A stretch of DNA of 64,000 nt, taken from positions 1 through 64,000 of the forward strand of contig NZ_SDGU01000025.1 in NCBI RefSeq assembly GCF_004118635.1, given 5' to 3'. This document shows positions 17,503 to 26,884 of this stretch, in pieces. Source of the DNA: Chlorobaculum sp. 24CR (lineage in GTDB: Bacteria > Bacteroidota > Chlorobiia > Chlorobiales > Chlorobiaceae). The translations under genes were made by a program, and so were the position numbers. Every line of letters begins with the position of its first letter. The first letter of the stretch is position 1. The notes beneath the pieces are model-generated. The model had not been told where the DNA came from. It ran no database searches and was given only the letters and a program-made list of their open reading frames with translations.

Positions 17503-18222
17503 ATGAAAAAAATTCTAAGTGCGCTTGCAGTATCCGCCGTGGTGCTGATGGGTAGCAGTGGCGTGGCCAAAGCTGCTGTGGGAGATATCATTGATCTTGA
17601 TATTCAGGGTTCTACCTATGCTGGTAGTGGTCCGGTATTAACCAATGGTTACGACTATTACCCATACAGCATTTCTTCTGCTACTGGCGAAGCGAATAAA
17701 AGAATTACTTATGCCGTGAGTCCTACTGCGGATGCGACAGCACGCCTCACGTACACGACGAATGCCAGTACTGCTATCAGCAATATCGGTGGCTCCAGCG
17801 CTATGCAGAGTCAGCCAACTGAGTATTTGTTTGATGGCTATATGACCGGCAACCCAGGTGTTGCCAATTCCATCAGTTTTTCGAGTCTTGACCCAAACCA
17901 GAGCTATAAATTGGTGGTGTACTCACAGGCGGAGTCTGGTACGACAGCAACTTTAAAAATCAATGGAACTCAGGTTATAAATAACGTGGGTTCTGGTTTG
18001 ACTTCTCTGACAGAAGCTACTGCCGGAAATAGTCTCCTTGGAAACTACGCTGTGATTAATGGCTTGACAACCAATGCTTCCGGTGTGCTTGCTTTTACCT
18101 ATCAAGGTCAAATTAGTGGTCTTCAGGTAGAGGCCGTTCCCGAACCGGCGAGCGTCATGCTTTTAGGCGTTGGAGGACTTTTGTTCGGTTTGCGCAGAAA
18201 TCGCCAAAAAGCTGTGGCGTGA
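17503..18222 (+). CDS. PEP-CTERM sorting-signal surface protein
   Basis: A 239-residue secreted protein. It has a Sec signal peptide (KKILSALAVSAVVLMGSSG, cleaved after about AKA at residue 25). A Ser/Thr/Gly/Asn-rich body with few charges follows, then a C-terminal PEP-CTERM signal: VPEPASVML at 212, a hydrophobic stretch and the basic tail RRNRQ. Such proteins are processed by exosortase and displayed on the cell surface, often with exopolysaccharide or biofilm functions. No exosortase gene is in this window. Codon usage and lower GC than the neighbours are noticeable. A strong terminator follows. Confidence 0.88.
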   Translation: MKKILSALAVSAVVLMGSSGVAKAAVGDIIDLDIQGSTYAGSGPVLTNGYDYYPYSISSATGEANKRITYAVSPTADATARLTYTTNASTAISNIGGSSAMQSQPTEYLFDGYMTGNPGVANSISFSSLDPNQSYKLVVYSQAESGTTATLKINGTQVINNVGSGLTSLTEATAGNSLLGNYAVINGLTTNASGVLAFTYQGQISGLQVEAVPEPASVMLLGVGGLLFGLRRNRQKAVA

Positions 18223-18256
18223 CCTGTCGCTGATTGATTGTATCCATTGCTATCGA

Positions 18257-18299
18257 GAAGCCCCTCTGAAATTTCTCATTTTCAGAGGGGCTTCTTCAT
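18257..18299 (+). terminator. Terminator after PEP-CTERM gene
   Basis: A 15-bp perfect stem pairs 18257-18271 (GAAGCCCCTCTGAAA) with 18280-18294, with an 8-base loop, followed by TTCATTT. It lies 35 bases after the stop codon. Confidence 0.88.
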
Positions 18300-18457
18300 T
18301 TCCCTGAAAACCCCCGTTGATCTCAAGTTCCCTCAGGTAGCGAGCCAGCTCACACCGCAGAGCACGAGTTCACCGTAATGTTGCACGGTTCGCGTGGTTT
18401 TGCGCCGGTGATGGTGTTAATCTGTCATATCGGATGGATTAATTATCGCGACGCATC

Positions 18458-18820
18458 ATGGACTTTTCTGCGGACAAACCCAGGCCTTCGAGCATTCACG
18501 TCGAGTGGCGGGAGAATGGGGATTTCGTGTTTTCGTGCCGCTATCTGACGGTGGCGGAGAGGAGTGCGGTCTCGCGCGAGCAGTCGCCGCCGAAGCGTCA
18601 TTTTTTTCCCACCATGACCCTTGCGATGGGCAATGTGCTGCGCAAGCTGCGGCGGGAGCACATCTCCTTTCCGCTCTTTCTCGTCTCGCTCGCGTTCAAC
18701 CACCGCAATCTGCTCTCGGAGATCGACCGACTGCTTCAAGCGCTGCACAATCACGTCGATCAGCAAAAGGGGAGCGGCGAGTACACCTGCCTCGTCACCT
18801 CGCGCGAAGATCAGTCCTGA
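18458..18820 (+). CDS. Small hypothetical protein
   Basis: A 120-residue soluble protein with no recognised family. It is basic in the middle (RKLRREHISFP) and predicted helical in the second half (LLSEIDRLLQALHNHV). It ends convergent with, and overlapping by ten bases, the Nudix gene. The chance of it being a real gene rests on its ATG, moderate length and a GC pattern like its neighbours; no function is proposed. Confidence 0.55.
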   Translation: MDFSADKPRPSSIHVEWRENGDFVFSCRYLTVAERSAVSREQSPPKRHFFPTMTLAMGNVLRKLRREHISFPLFLVSLAFNHRNLLSEIDRLLQALHNHVDQQKGSGEYTCLVTSREDQS

Positions 18821-19233
18821 ACTTCGCCATCATCGTCCCACCGCTGCCGCCCGGCGAAATAGTCCCGGAGCACGAACTCGAAGCCGAAGGCGAGGTTGTC
18901 CCACGGAATCTTTTCCTCCGCGAACCAGCGCAAACACTGCCCTTCGTGCAGCGGGATGGTTTCGGCGGCGGCTTCGAAATCCATCAGAAAAATGTACTCG
19001 ATCCGGTCGGGGAAGTCGTAGATCGAGTGACGTCGGCAGGCGGACACGTTGGTTTCGATCTCCTCCATCATCTCTCGCACGATGCACGCTTCGGGAGTTT
19101 CGCCAGCCTCGAAATGTCCGCCGGGAATGTCCCACAGGTTCGGGTAGGGTATCTCCGGTTTGTCGTCCCGCAGGAAGAGCAAGACCTCGTTGCGGGGGTT
19201 TTTGAGAATTATGCTGGTTCCGAGGTGCTTCAT
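18811..19233 (-). CDS. Nudix hydrolase
   Basis: A 140-residue Nudix-family pyrophosphohydrolase. The Nudix box is clear at residues 39-60: G39, E45, and REMMEEIE at 53-60 match G-x5-E-x7-R-E-U-x-E-E, with the final glycine of the consensus replaced. The substrate cannot be read from the sequence; relatives clean up or process nucleoside diphosphate derivatives. It follows the AAA+ ATPase of the injection system by 61 bases on the same strand, so read-through is possible, but it is not a known part of such systems. Confidence 0.85.
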   Translation of the reverse strand: MKHLGTSIILKNPRNEVLLFLRDDKPEIPYPNLWDIPGGHFEAGETPEACIVREMMEEIETNVSACRRHSIYDFPDRIEYIFLMDFEAAAETIPLHEGQCLRWFAEEKIPWDNLAFGFEFVLRDYFAGRQRWDDDGEVQD

Positions 19234-19294
19234 GGTTGGGTGCAGTGGGACTTTTGAGACTTTTGGGAGAAGAGTTGAAGATGATTCTCCGGGA

Positions 19295-20620
19295 TTATAC
19301 CACTTTGCCCTCTTTGATGAATTCCCGCATGATCGCTTTTTCGAGGCGTTTGTTGTCGAGGGGGTGTTCAGGGTTGGCGAGCGATTCGATGGCGCAGTAG
19401 TGCACGATGTTCAGGATGCCCGCGCCGGAGAGTTCGTAGCGCGCGGCGACGGCGCGCCAGTCGATGCCGTCGTCGATCGGCATCTGCTCCGGCAGGGTGT
19501 TGAGCCAGAGGGCGTGGCGGTCGTCGGCCTTGGGCATCGGAAAGTGGATGATGCTCTGGAAGCGCCGCGAAAAGGCTTCGTCGAGGTTGCCGCGCCGGTT
19601 CGAGGCCAAAATGACGAGGCCGTTGTGGCTTTCGATGCGTTGCAAAAGGTAGGCGGTCTCCTGGTTGGCGTACTTGTCGTGCGCGTCGCGGATGTCGGTG
19701 CGCTTGCCGAAAAGCGCGTCGGCTTCGTCGAAAAAGAGTATCCAGTTTTTGCTGTCGGCCTTGTCGAAGAGGCGCGAAAGGTTCTTTTCGGTTTCGCCGA
19801 TATACTTCGAGATGATGCGCGACAGGTCGATGCGGAACACCTCCTTGCCGGTCTGCTTGCCGAGCAGCGTCGCCGTGAGCGTTTTACCGGTGCCGGGCGG
19901 CCCGTAAAAAAGCGCGCGGTAGCCGGGCTTGACGCGCTTGTTCATGCCCCAGTCGTGCAGCAGCGTGTCGTTGTGCGTGATCCAGTGTTCAATCTCGCGA
20001 ATCTGGTGAAGCGTCGTTGCGGGCAGCACGAGGTCGCTCCACGCCATGCCGGTTTCGATGTATTCCGCCGGAAAGTCCATGCTGAAGCGCGGCCTGCTCG
20101 CCGTGCCGAGCGTGAGCTCTTCGACCAGCTCCGGGTTCAGCGTCAGCCGCCCGCTCATCATCGGCTCGCCCTCAGGCACCGCTTCGAGCCACAAAATGTG
20201 CTCCTTCGAGAACCAGTGCTCCGGCCCAAGCAGCCGCTGCACATCGAGCCGCTTTTCGAGATCGTCCCCCCCAATGACGAACTGCGCCGTCTCGCCAGTC
20301 GGCAAAAGCCCGCGATGGTTCACACCGCGCACGCCGCCAAACTCCGGAAAATCGCCGCCGTCGGGGAGGAACTCGGCGATGATTCTGCTGAAGAAGTCTG
20401 GCTGGATGTGGGGGGTTAGCGACAACACGAACAGGAGCAGCTCTTCAAAAGAGGGGTTGTGCGTGGCGATGAACGCTGTTATCCGCGAGTCTTCGCCATG
20501 CAGGCCAGGGGCTTCGATATTGATGGCATCGGCCTGATTGAACCGGATTTTCAGACGGGAGACAATAACCTCGCGCAGCCAGTCGATGAGGGTATGAAGA
20601 TGATCGGAGTATTCCGGCAT
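19295..20620 (-). CDS. AAA+ ATPase of contractile injection system
   Basis: A 441-residue AAA+ ATPase. Walker A GPPGTGKT is at residues 240-247, Walker B ILFFDEAD at 294-301, sensor-1 asparagine in ILASNRRG at 341 and the arginine finger pair in FSRRFQ near 352. The first 180 residues are a family-specific N-terminal part. ATPases of this type (Pvc15-like) are a standard member of eCIS loci and are thought to act in particle assembly or cargo loading. It is the last gene of the operon. Confidence 0.9.
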   Translation of the reverse strand: MPEYSDHLHTLIDWLREVIVSRLKIRFNQADAINIEAPGLHGEDSRITAFIATHNPSFEELLLFVLSLTPHIQPDFFSRIIAEFLPDGGDFPEFGGVRGVNHRGLLPTGETAQFVIGGDDLEKRLDVQRLLGPEHWFSKEHILWLEAVPEGEPMMSGRLTLNPELVEELTLGTASRPRFSMDFPAEYIETGMAWSDLVLPATTLHQIREIEHWITHNDTLLHDWGMNKRVKPGYRALFYGPPGTGKTLTATLLGKQTGKEVFRIDLSRIISKYIGETEKNLSRLFDKADSKNWILFFDEADALFGKRTDIRDAHDKYANQETAYLLQRIESHNGLVILASNRRGNLDEAFSRRFQSIIHFPMPKADDRHALWLNTLPEQMPIDDGIDWRAVAARYELSGAGILNIVHYCAIESLANPEHPLDNKRLEKAIMREFIKEGKVV

Positions 20621-20707
20621 ACGGGTTTGTTCTTCGTTGTTCTGATGTTGACCATCCTTTGCCGGGTGGTCAATGGTTTTCGTGATTCGGGCAGTCAGTG
20701 TGGTGTG

Positions 20708-21349
20708 CTACTCATACGAGAGGTACTCAGCCAGCAGAAACAGCTCTCGTTGCAGACCATCATCCTTTTCTGTGTTCAGCGCTTCTTCGATGTCTGGACG
20801 GAATTGAGGCCACATCAGGGCGCTGATGCACTCCAGCGCGAGTTGGCGTTTTTCAGTATCTGATGATTTCAGGCAATTCAGGATTTGCTTGTGCAGGGCC
20901 GGTGAGTATTGAGGTGACTGCAACGCACGGCGGTAGAGCCACTTGTCGTCATTTTCATCCAGATCGTCTTTCCAGACCGGCAGCAACTCCTTCAAGGCGG
21001 CGATTATCTTTTCACGTCCCTCGCCATAGACCAGCATATAGAGTACTTCCTGATGGCGGTCGGCGACCAGACGGATTTCACGTTCAGGAACAAGGGCGTC
21101 CGTCCATCGCCACCGTCTGATCTCCTCTTTGACCGGTTCCCCTTCTTGTTTCTGCAACGAGTAGCGAAGGCGCTTCGAGAGCGTTTCGACCGAGGCGGCT
21201 ATCGTGTTGAGCGCCTCCAGCTCAAAGGGTAGATCGATGACAAGGGCGGGTTCCATCATGGAAACAGTGTTGATGGTTCTGTAAAGCAAATATTTCGACA
21301 GCTCTTTGCTGCGCTTTGCCAAAGAGACCGGATTGTAAGAGTCCGGCAA
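20708..21349 (-). CDS. Unknown eCIS-locus protein, helical-repeat-like
   Basis: A 213-residue soluble, charged and probably all-helical protein with no family recognised. The second half (LQSPQYSPALHKQILNCL, TEKRQLALECISALMWPQF) looks like HEAT-type helical pairs. It lies 33 bases after the 1215-residue DUF4157 protein and 87 bases before the ATPase. Position would suit an adaptor, chaperone or protective partner for the DUF4157 protein, but nothing in the sequence proves this. Confidence 0.6.
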   Translation of the reverse strand: MPDSYNPVSLAKRSKELSKYLLYRTINTVSMMEPALVIDLPFELEALNTIAASVETLSKRLRYSLQKQEGEPVKEEIRRWRWTDALVPEREIRLVADRHQEVLYMLVYGEGREKIIAALKELLPVWKDDLDENDDKWLYRRALQSPQYSPALHKQILNCLKSSDTEKRQLALECISALMWPQFRPDIEEALNTEKDDGLQRELFLLAEYLSYE

Positions 21350-21382
21350 CAGTTTTCAAACATACTGTTTTTTTCGAGCAGG

Positions 21383-24300
21383 TCAGTTTTTCGGGCGTGT
21401 TGCACGGAGAAATCTTGTCAATGCCTGCGCCAGTTGGTTGGCGGCGTTTCTCGCTTTTGCCGTGTCAAGGTTTTCTCCGTCCAAGGTTTGCTTGCACCAG
21501 TTATCGAATGCCGTGCCCAGTTGGCGAAGCGCATTGCCTTCAGCTCCTTGTATGATCGGTTCTTCACTATTGATCGCTTGCCGGAGACGACCGAAAATTT
21601 CAGCCGCCGCTCCCTGACGCACCGCTCTGGCGTCTTTGCTTCCACCTTTTCCGCCAAAGAAATCGGCATCGGCGGTTTCCGCTGAACCCCAGGTAGCCAT
21701 GCCCGCCATCGGTTGCGAGCTTGAGCCTTGATATCGTCCCGCCGAGGTGATGTCATGCTCGGTTGCCAGACCCGAAGAGAGCAGTGATCTGCCTACCCGG
21801 TTTGCAGCCAGTTGTCCGGGCGACCGGGCGGGTTCAATTTGATCTCTCAGGCCTCGTGTTTCGGCGGAGAAGCGCCCTTCGCGCGCTTCAGCCTCAATGG
21901 ACCCAGGGAATGGCGGATAGTATGATGGGCCGGAATGGCGTCCGGGCGAGGTGACATACAGGTTCTGCATCCCGGAAAACTCGCGAGCCTGATTATCCTT
22001 TACGGTTATTCTTGAATCATATCCCTGAACGTTGCCCGTTGTGAGTACCTGATGCTCTCGTCCGCGAGGCGGGGTCACGACATTTGCAAGCGGCAACCGA
22101 TTGCGGCGAGCCTCGCGAATGAGGATGGCCATCTCGTCCTGCGTCAGCGGTTCCGGCAGCGCCTGGCCTGCCCGCATCGCGCGGCGTGCTGTCGAGAGTC
22201 TGCGGCGGGTCGCGGCCTCTCCCATCACCTCTTTGAGGTAGCGCTGTTCGGCCTTGACGAGGATCGGTTCAAGCGCCTGGCCAAGCCTTTTTTGCTCGGC
22301 AGTGTACATGTTCGCCGACGGGTTGATGGTCGCCACGATCTGATTGCCCTGAAGGTTGAGCGACGTGAGCCGGTACTGCCGTTTCCATGCTTGCAGCTTC
22401 AGGCGTAGGCGTATGCTTGAGGGGCCTTTTTTGATATAATCCGCCACTTTTGGCCGTAGCTCCCGTACCGCCCGGTCAAGGTCTCGCTGCTTCTGTTCAG
22501 GGCTTCGTGTATCTCTTCCACGGATTGCACCCGTAACCGCGCCCACCATCTTCTTCAACATCTTGCCGAGCCAGGCGACGATTTTGTCCAACCCTTTGTC
22601 GATGGGTTTGCGGACTTTCTGGACGATGCCGACGAGCTTTTTCGGGATGCCGCCGAGGCCGACGAATTTGGCGAGGAACGAGATGACCACCGTGAGCGTG
22701 TTGGCCAGCGTCTGCTCTACTTTGGTGGCCGCGGCGTTGACCTGCCCCGATGCGATGGCGGCAATCGAATCGACGAACGAAGCCACGACTGCCGCGATCT
22801 GCCTCGCTTTTTCGATGAAGAAGCTGATCGTGTTGTAGATCGCGATGATCGCCTGCACCACCGCGCCAGCCGGGTTTATCATGCTCACCAGCTTCATCAC
22901 CGCTGCTTTGACAATCTCGACCGAAACCATCTGCGTGACCTGCGCGACGAGCTGGCCCTTGAGCTCGTTCAATTCGCCCTTGATCTGTTGCCACGCCGCC
23001 GCCGGGCCCTCCTTGACGAGCGTCACCAGAACGCCCGCCGTTTTTTCAAGCCCAGCGAGCACCGGTTCGGGAATGATCTTCACCAGCTTCGTGCGGATGT
23101 TCTGCCAGGTCAGCCCCAGCACCGAAAGCACCAGCTTGACGATCTCCATCAGGCTGAACGACTTCGGAATGTAAACTCCGGCATCGGCCAGCGGCCCGAC
23201 CAGCCACTTGATGAGCGCGGTTTTGAGGTGCTTGACGATGTTGCCCGCGAAGCGCTGGAAGCCGAGTTTGGCGGCCCGCACCAGATTGCCCACGAACCCG
23301 ATCGGGTTTTTCAGGATGGTGACGAACGCGCCCTTCGCCTTTTTGAGATAGGGCAGAACGCCGGGCGCGACCACCGAAAAGAGGATTTCCAGCAGGCTGA
23401 TGACCTGGCCGAGCGCCCAGCTTCCGAACTCGGCGGCGATGCCGAGGAAGGCGCCGCCGATCTTGCGGAATGCGCCGACCACCGTCACGAGATCCATGAT
23501 CGTCAGCGACGAAAGCGTCTGGATGATCTTTTGCGGAATCGACCGCGCAAAGCCGAGCAGGCCCGCGAGCGTGCCCTGGAACCACGCCCACGCGCGGGCG
23601 ACGGCGTTTCCCTTCTTGATGTTCTCCCAAATCTCCTCCTGGCCGATCAGCTTCATGAAGCCGCCGATGAGCGTGTCGGGCGTTCGCGGCACCGCCTCGC
23701 CGGTGATCGGGTCCTGCCCGAGCAGCGCTTTGAGCAGGTCGTAACCCCGCGTGCCCTCCGCCAGCGCGGCCAGCGGCCTCAGGATCGCCTCCCGGATGAA
23801 GCCGAGAATCTGGCTCACCAGGCTTGTGGCGAACGAGATCAGTCGGCGGATCGGGGCCGTGAAGATCGCCTTGGCGCGATCCCAGACGCCGCCGAGGTCG
23901 AAGATGTCGCGCCAGCTCAGGGAGTCGATGAAGCGCCTCAGGCCGCTGACAATGTCGCTGCCGATGTCTCCGAGCGTGGCGAACTGCTGCTCGGCCCATG
24001 CGCCGACGCGGTTGAAAATACCGTGATTGTCGAGAGCCTGCGAAATCATGTGGCCGCCCGGCACCATTTCGACCATCGCGCGCAGAATGTTCGCGGCGCT
24101 ACGGTTGACGCTGCGCTGGTTGATCGGGTTGAAGCCGATGATGACCGTCAGCATCGTGAAGCCGGGGATGTTGGCCGCCTTGTCGGCAAAGTAGTCGAGC
24201 GCGTCCTGCACGCCGAGGCGCTGCACCGGCGGTGGCGTCGCGGTGGTCGAAACCTGCGGCGAGCGCTGCACGGCGTGGCCCTGCTGGATGGTGTGGGTCA

Positions 24301-25030
24301 GTTCATGCGCCAGCAACTGCTTGCCGCCGCTCGTGCCGGGCTGGTACTGGTCGCGCGAGAAAAAGATGTGGTTCTTGTGGGTGAAGGCGCGCGCGCTGAG
24401 CTGGTTGTTCAGGCTGGCCGCCTCCGGGTCGTTGTGGATGCGCACCGTGCTGAAGTCGGCATTGAAGCGCGGCTCCATAAACCCGCGCACCTCGCTGGAC
24501 ATCGGCTGCCCGCCGGTCATCTTTCCGGAGATCGCCGACTGCACGCTCGACGAAGCCGCGCCCACGCCACCGGCCTCCTTGCGCTGAAGTTTGTCGTCAG
24601 CTTTCTGAAGTTTGTCATCGTCTTGCTTCTGGAGCTTGTCGTCGGCATCCGGAGCTTTTTGAAGCTTTTCGTCGTCGGCTTTCTGAATTTCTTTTTCTGG
24701 CGCAGCAGCTTTCTGGACTATCTCTTTTTCCTCTTTCTGGAGCTTGTCGTCAGAGCTTTTCTGGAGTTTGTCGTTGTCCTGTTTCTGAAGCTTGTCGTCA
24801 CCTGGTGGAGCGGGGGCCGGGGTGGGGGAGGCCATTCGCATCACCTTTCCGGCCATGTGGTCGGCCTCTTTTTCGAACGGATCGCCGGGCTTGCTGACCT
24901 CCATTTTCATCTGAACGGCGGGCGCGAAGAAGGTGCTTTTTCCTGCCGGGCTGAAAAACGGCCTGGTGGCGGAGGCGTGAGTACTCTTGCTCGCGCTGCT
25001 CACGGATGATTTGACGGCACTGCTTTTCAT
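21383..25030 (-). CDS. Large DUF4157 (eCIS core) protein, candidate cargo
   Basis: A 1215-residue protein. Residues 79-150 contain about eight DDKLQK-type repeats. A DUF4157 domain follows at about 172-252 with its typical FSTVRIHND, ARAFTHKNHIFF, QYQPGT and the zinc-protease-like motif HELTH at 242-246. Residues 290 to roughly 850 are a long series of amphipathic or hydrophobic helices. The C-terminal 300 residues are polar and charged with no recognised domain. DUF4157 marks proteins linked to eCIS loci, many of them effectors. The protein is made from the same operon as the particle, 15 bases after the tape measure gene. Whether it is a toxin, a protease or a structural lumen protein is not settled. 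Confidence 0.85.
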   Translation of the reverse strand: MKSSAVKSSVSSASKSTHASATRPFFSPAGKSTFFAPAVQMKMEVSKPGDPFEKEADHMAGKVMRMASPTPAPAPPGDDKLQKQDNDKLQKSSDDKLQKEEKEIVQKAAAPEKEIQKADDEKLQKAPDADDKLQKQDDDKLQKADDKLQRKEAGGVGAASSSVQSAISGKMTGGQPMSSEVRGFMEPRFNADFSTVRIHNDPEAASLNNQLSARAFTHKNHIFFSRDQYQPGTSGGKQLLAHELTHTIQQGHAVQRSPQVSTTATPPPVQRLGVQDALDYFADKAANIPGFTMLTVIIGFNPINQRSVNRSAANILRAMVEMVPGGHMISQALDNHGIFNRVGAWAEQQFATLGDIGSDIVSGLRRFIDSLSWRDIFDLGGVWDRAKAIFTAPIRRLISFATSLVSQILGFIREAILRPLAALAEGTRGYDLLKALLGQDPITGEAVPRTPDTLIGGFMKLIGQEEIWENIKKGNAVARAWAWFQGTLAGLLGFARSIPQKIIQTLSSLTIMDLVTVVGAFRKIGGAFLGIAAEFGSWALGQVISLLEILFSVVAPGVLPYLKKAKGAFVTILKNPIGFVGNLVRAAKLGFQRFAGNIVKHLKTALIKWLVGPLADAGVYIPKSFSLMEIVKLVLSVLGLTWQNIRTKLVKIIPEPVLAGLEKTAGVLVTLVKEGPAAAWQQIKGELNELKGQLVAQVTQMVSVEIVKAAVMKLVSMINPAGAVVQAIIAIYNTISFFIEKARQIAAVVASFVDSIAAIASGQVNAAATKVEQTLANTLTVVISFLAKFVGLGGIPKKLVGIVQKVRKPIDKGLDKIVAWLGKMLKKMVGAVTGAIRGRDTRSPEQKQRDLDRAVRELRPKVADYIKKGPSSIRLRLKLQAWKRQYRLTSLNLQGNQIVATINPSANMYTAEQKRLGQALEPILVKAEQRYLKEVMGEAATRRRLSTARRAMRAGQALPEPLTQDEMAILIREARRNRLPLANVVTPPRGREHQVLTTGNVQGYDSRITVKDNQAREFSGMQNLYVTSPGRHSGPSYYPPFPGSIEAEAREGRFSAETRGLRDQIEPARSPGQLAANRVGRSLLSSGLATEHDITSAGRYQGSSSQPMAGMATWGSAETADADFFGGKGGSKDARAVRQGAAAEIFGRLRQAINSEEPIIQGAEGNALRQLGTAFDNWCKQTLDGENLDTAKARNAANQLAQALTRFLRATRPKN

Positions 25031-25045
25031 ATCCGCTCGTTTAAG

Positions 25046-26884
25046 TCAGAAACGCCACTCGACGCGGAGCATTCGGGGCATCCAGGGCAGCCGGATCATC
25101 GAGAAGCCCCACGGGAGGCGATCCAGCAGGATGTCGAAGCTGTTCGATTCGACCTGCAACAGCCAGCCGCCGTCGTGCCAGCGGGTCAGCTTGCCGTCGC
25201 GCTTGAGGAAGCTCTCGCGCAAGGCGTCGATGCCGGTGTTCTTCAGCGCCTCCCAGTGGCCGATGACCGCCGAGAGCAGCGCTGCCGACTCTTCCCGCTC
25301 CTGGTCGGAGAGAGGAGCGGCCTCTCCGACCAGGCTTGTTGGCGGGAGGCCGCAAAGGATTTTGGGCAGCACGAGATCGTATTCCGGCGCATTTTCCAGT
25401 CCGGTCGCCAGGTAATGCAGCAGCCGGAGCGCCTCGCCGGGCCGGAGCAGCTCCGATTCTCCGGCGAGCAGCAGCGCCCGGAAAAACTGCGGCAGGAACG
25501 GATGCAGCAGCACCAGCCCGGCGTTTTCGACGTACAGGCCGCGCCGCTGGTCGGGATGCTCGCCGGAGGCTTCCGGAGTTTTCGGGGCGGGCATCTGCCG
25601 TGCTCCGAATTTCCGATGCTTCTCAGCTGTCGAGTCGCTGTCGGAATCAGTGGGGGACGAAGCCTGCGAAGCGGTCGTGGATCGTTCCGTAGATTTTTCG
25701 GGCGCTGACTGTTCGTTCGTTTGCTCGCACGCCATATCGTCGGCCTCTCGATCAAACGCACTTGTATCGCGGGAGCCGGGTGAAGCGTCAGGTTTTCCCG
25801 GTGATTCCGTAATGGCGCCGGATGAGGCGTCCGGCGGCGTCGGCGGTGATCCGGCCGATCTGCCCGAACCTCGATGTCCGGCTGGTACGCTCTCCTGGTC
25901 CGTCGCGTCGGTCTCGGCAGTTCGTCTCTCCAGCCGGCTTGCCGCCGTGGCTGACGGCGTCGATTGCTCGCCGTCTCGCTTTGCTGGCGGCGCGGAGTCG
26001 CGCGACTGGCGGACTGCGTCCTTTGCACTCTCCGGGACCTGCGGTACTTGCTTTGTTCGGGCGCGGGTTTCCGCTGCGGTTTCGTTGCCCGGCAATTGAA
26101 TGCGCGCGCTTTCCGTAAGCTCCGGCAGGCTCTTGGCGGCGGCGAGCAGCGTATCGCGCAACTCCGCCGGTTCGATGCTTTGTCGCGGGGCTGAGTGAGC
26201 GAGAGTCTGGTCGAGCAGCTTGCGTTCGATTCGTGTCACCAGCTCCTCCGGCAGGGCGGAGCGGCGGAGTTCGTCGAGGATATTTTCGATGACCGGCATC
26301 GCGTCCGGCGACAACTTTTCGATCAGCGTTGTCGTCACCTGCCGCGAGAACTGCGCGAGGAGGCGTTGCCGCGCCGTCGGGGATGCAAGCGCCTCGGCGG
26401 CGCGGCAACGCAGATCGGGGCGCTTCCATGCTTCGAGCAGTTGCGTCTCGAACTGCTCATGCGACGGCGGCCTGAAGGTTGCGGGCAGGGTTGCGTGGCG
26501 GAGGAAGAAGAGCAGCGCCTCGACGGCGGCTTCATCCTTCGACATCCGTGTTCCATCGGATTGATCGGCGCTTCCGGCGGTCAGCTCCGCGTCCGGCGTG
26601 GCGATTCCGGCGAGCGCCTTGTCGAGCGTTTCGGCGATCATTGCGGGCAGGCGCTCTTCGAGCTGGTCGAGCTGCACGGCTCCCGCATCGACTTCGAGCC
26701 GGTCGATCCGCAGAACGCTTGCGGAGTCGGCATACCGGTCGAGAATCCGCTCAATCTTCGGAACGATGCCGAGCTGGTTCAGCGCCGAAACGGAGGCGTG
26801 AAGGTTCATCGCGCCGCGTTCGGAACCGTTGAAGCGGAGGTCGAAAAACTGTTTGCCGATGGTATGTCGCTGACCGGTTGTCAT
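25046..26884 (-). CDS. Contractile injection system tape measure protein
   Basis: A 612-residue protein of the eCIS tape-measure family (Pvc14-like). The conserved N-terminal part (FFDLRFNGSERGAMNLHASV, VLRIDRLEVDAG) and the C-terminal block GLYVENAGLVLLHPFLPQFF from residue 449, ending LPWMPRMLRVEW, are typical. Between them, about residues 250-440 are low-complexity, Ser/Thr/Glu/Pro-rich, as expected of a flexible length-setting segment. It sets tube length inside the particle. It follows the 918-residue gene after a 183-base gap. Confidence 0.87.
   Translation of the reverse strand: MTTGQRHTIGKQFFDLRFNGSERGAMNLHASVSALNQLGIVPKIERILDRYADSASVLRIDRLEVDAGAVQLDQLEERLPAMIAETLDKALAGIATPDAELTAGSADQSDGTRMSKDEAAVEALLFFLRHATLPATFRPPSHEQFETQLLEAWKRPDLRCRAAEALASPTARQRLLAQFSRQVTTTLIEKLSPDAMPVIENILDELRRSALPEELVTRIERKLLDQTLAHSAPRQSIEPAELRDTLLAAAKSLPELTESARIQLPGNETAAETRARTKQVPQVPESAKDAVRQSRDSAPPAKRDGEQSTPSATAASRLERRTAETDATDQESVPAGHRGSGRSAGSPPTPPDASSGAITESPGKPDASPGSRDTSAFDREADDMACEQTNEQSAPEKSTERSTTASQASSPTDSDSDSTAEKHRKFGARQMPAPKTPEASGEHPDQRRGLYVENAGLVLLHPFLPQFFRALLLAGESELLRPGEALRLLHYLATGLENAPEYDLVLPKILCGLPPTSLVGEAAPLSDQEREESAALLSAVIGHWEALKNTGIDALRESFLKRDGKLTRWHDGGWLLQVESNSFDILLDRLPWGFSMIRLPWMPRMLRVEWRF

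Noticed and set aside
24580-24795. Possible CRISPR-like repeat array
   Set aside because: The repeats code for KLQK units in frame within the DUF4157 protein, vary in length and have no unique spacers.
22988-25009. 673-codon plus-strand frame opposite the DUF4157 gene
   Set aside because: Antisense to a gene with clear domain evidence; residues are an arginine/alanine/histidine-rich shadow with no family features.
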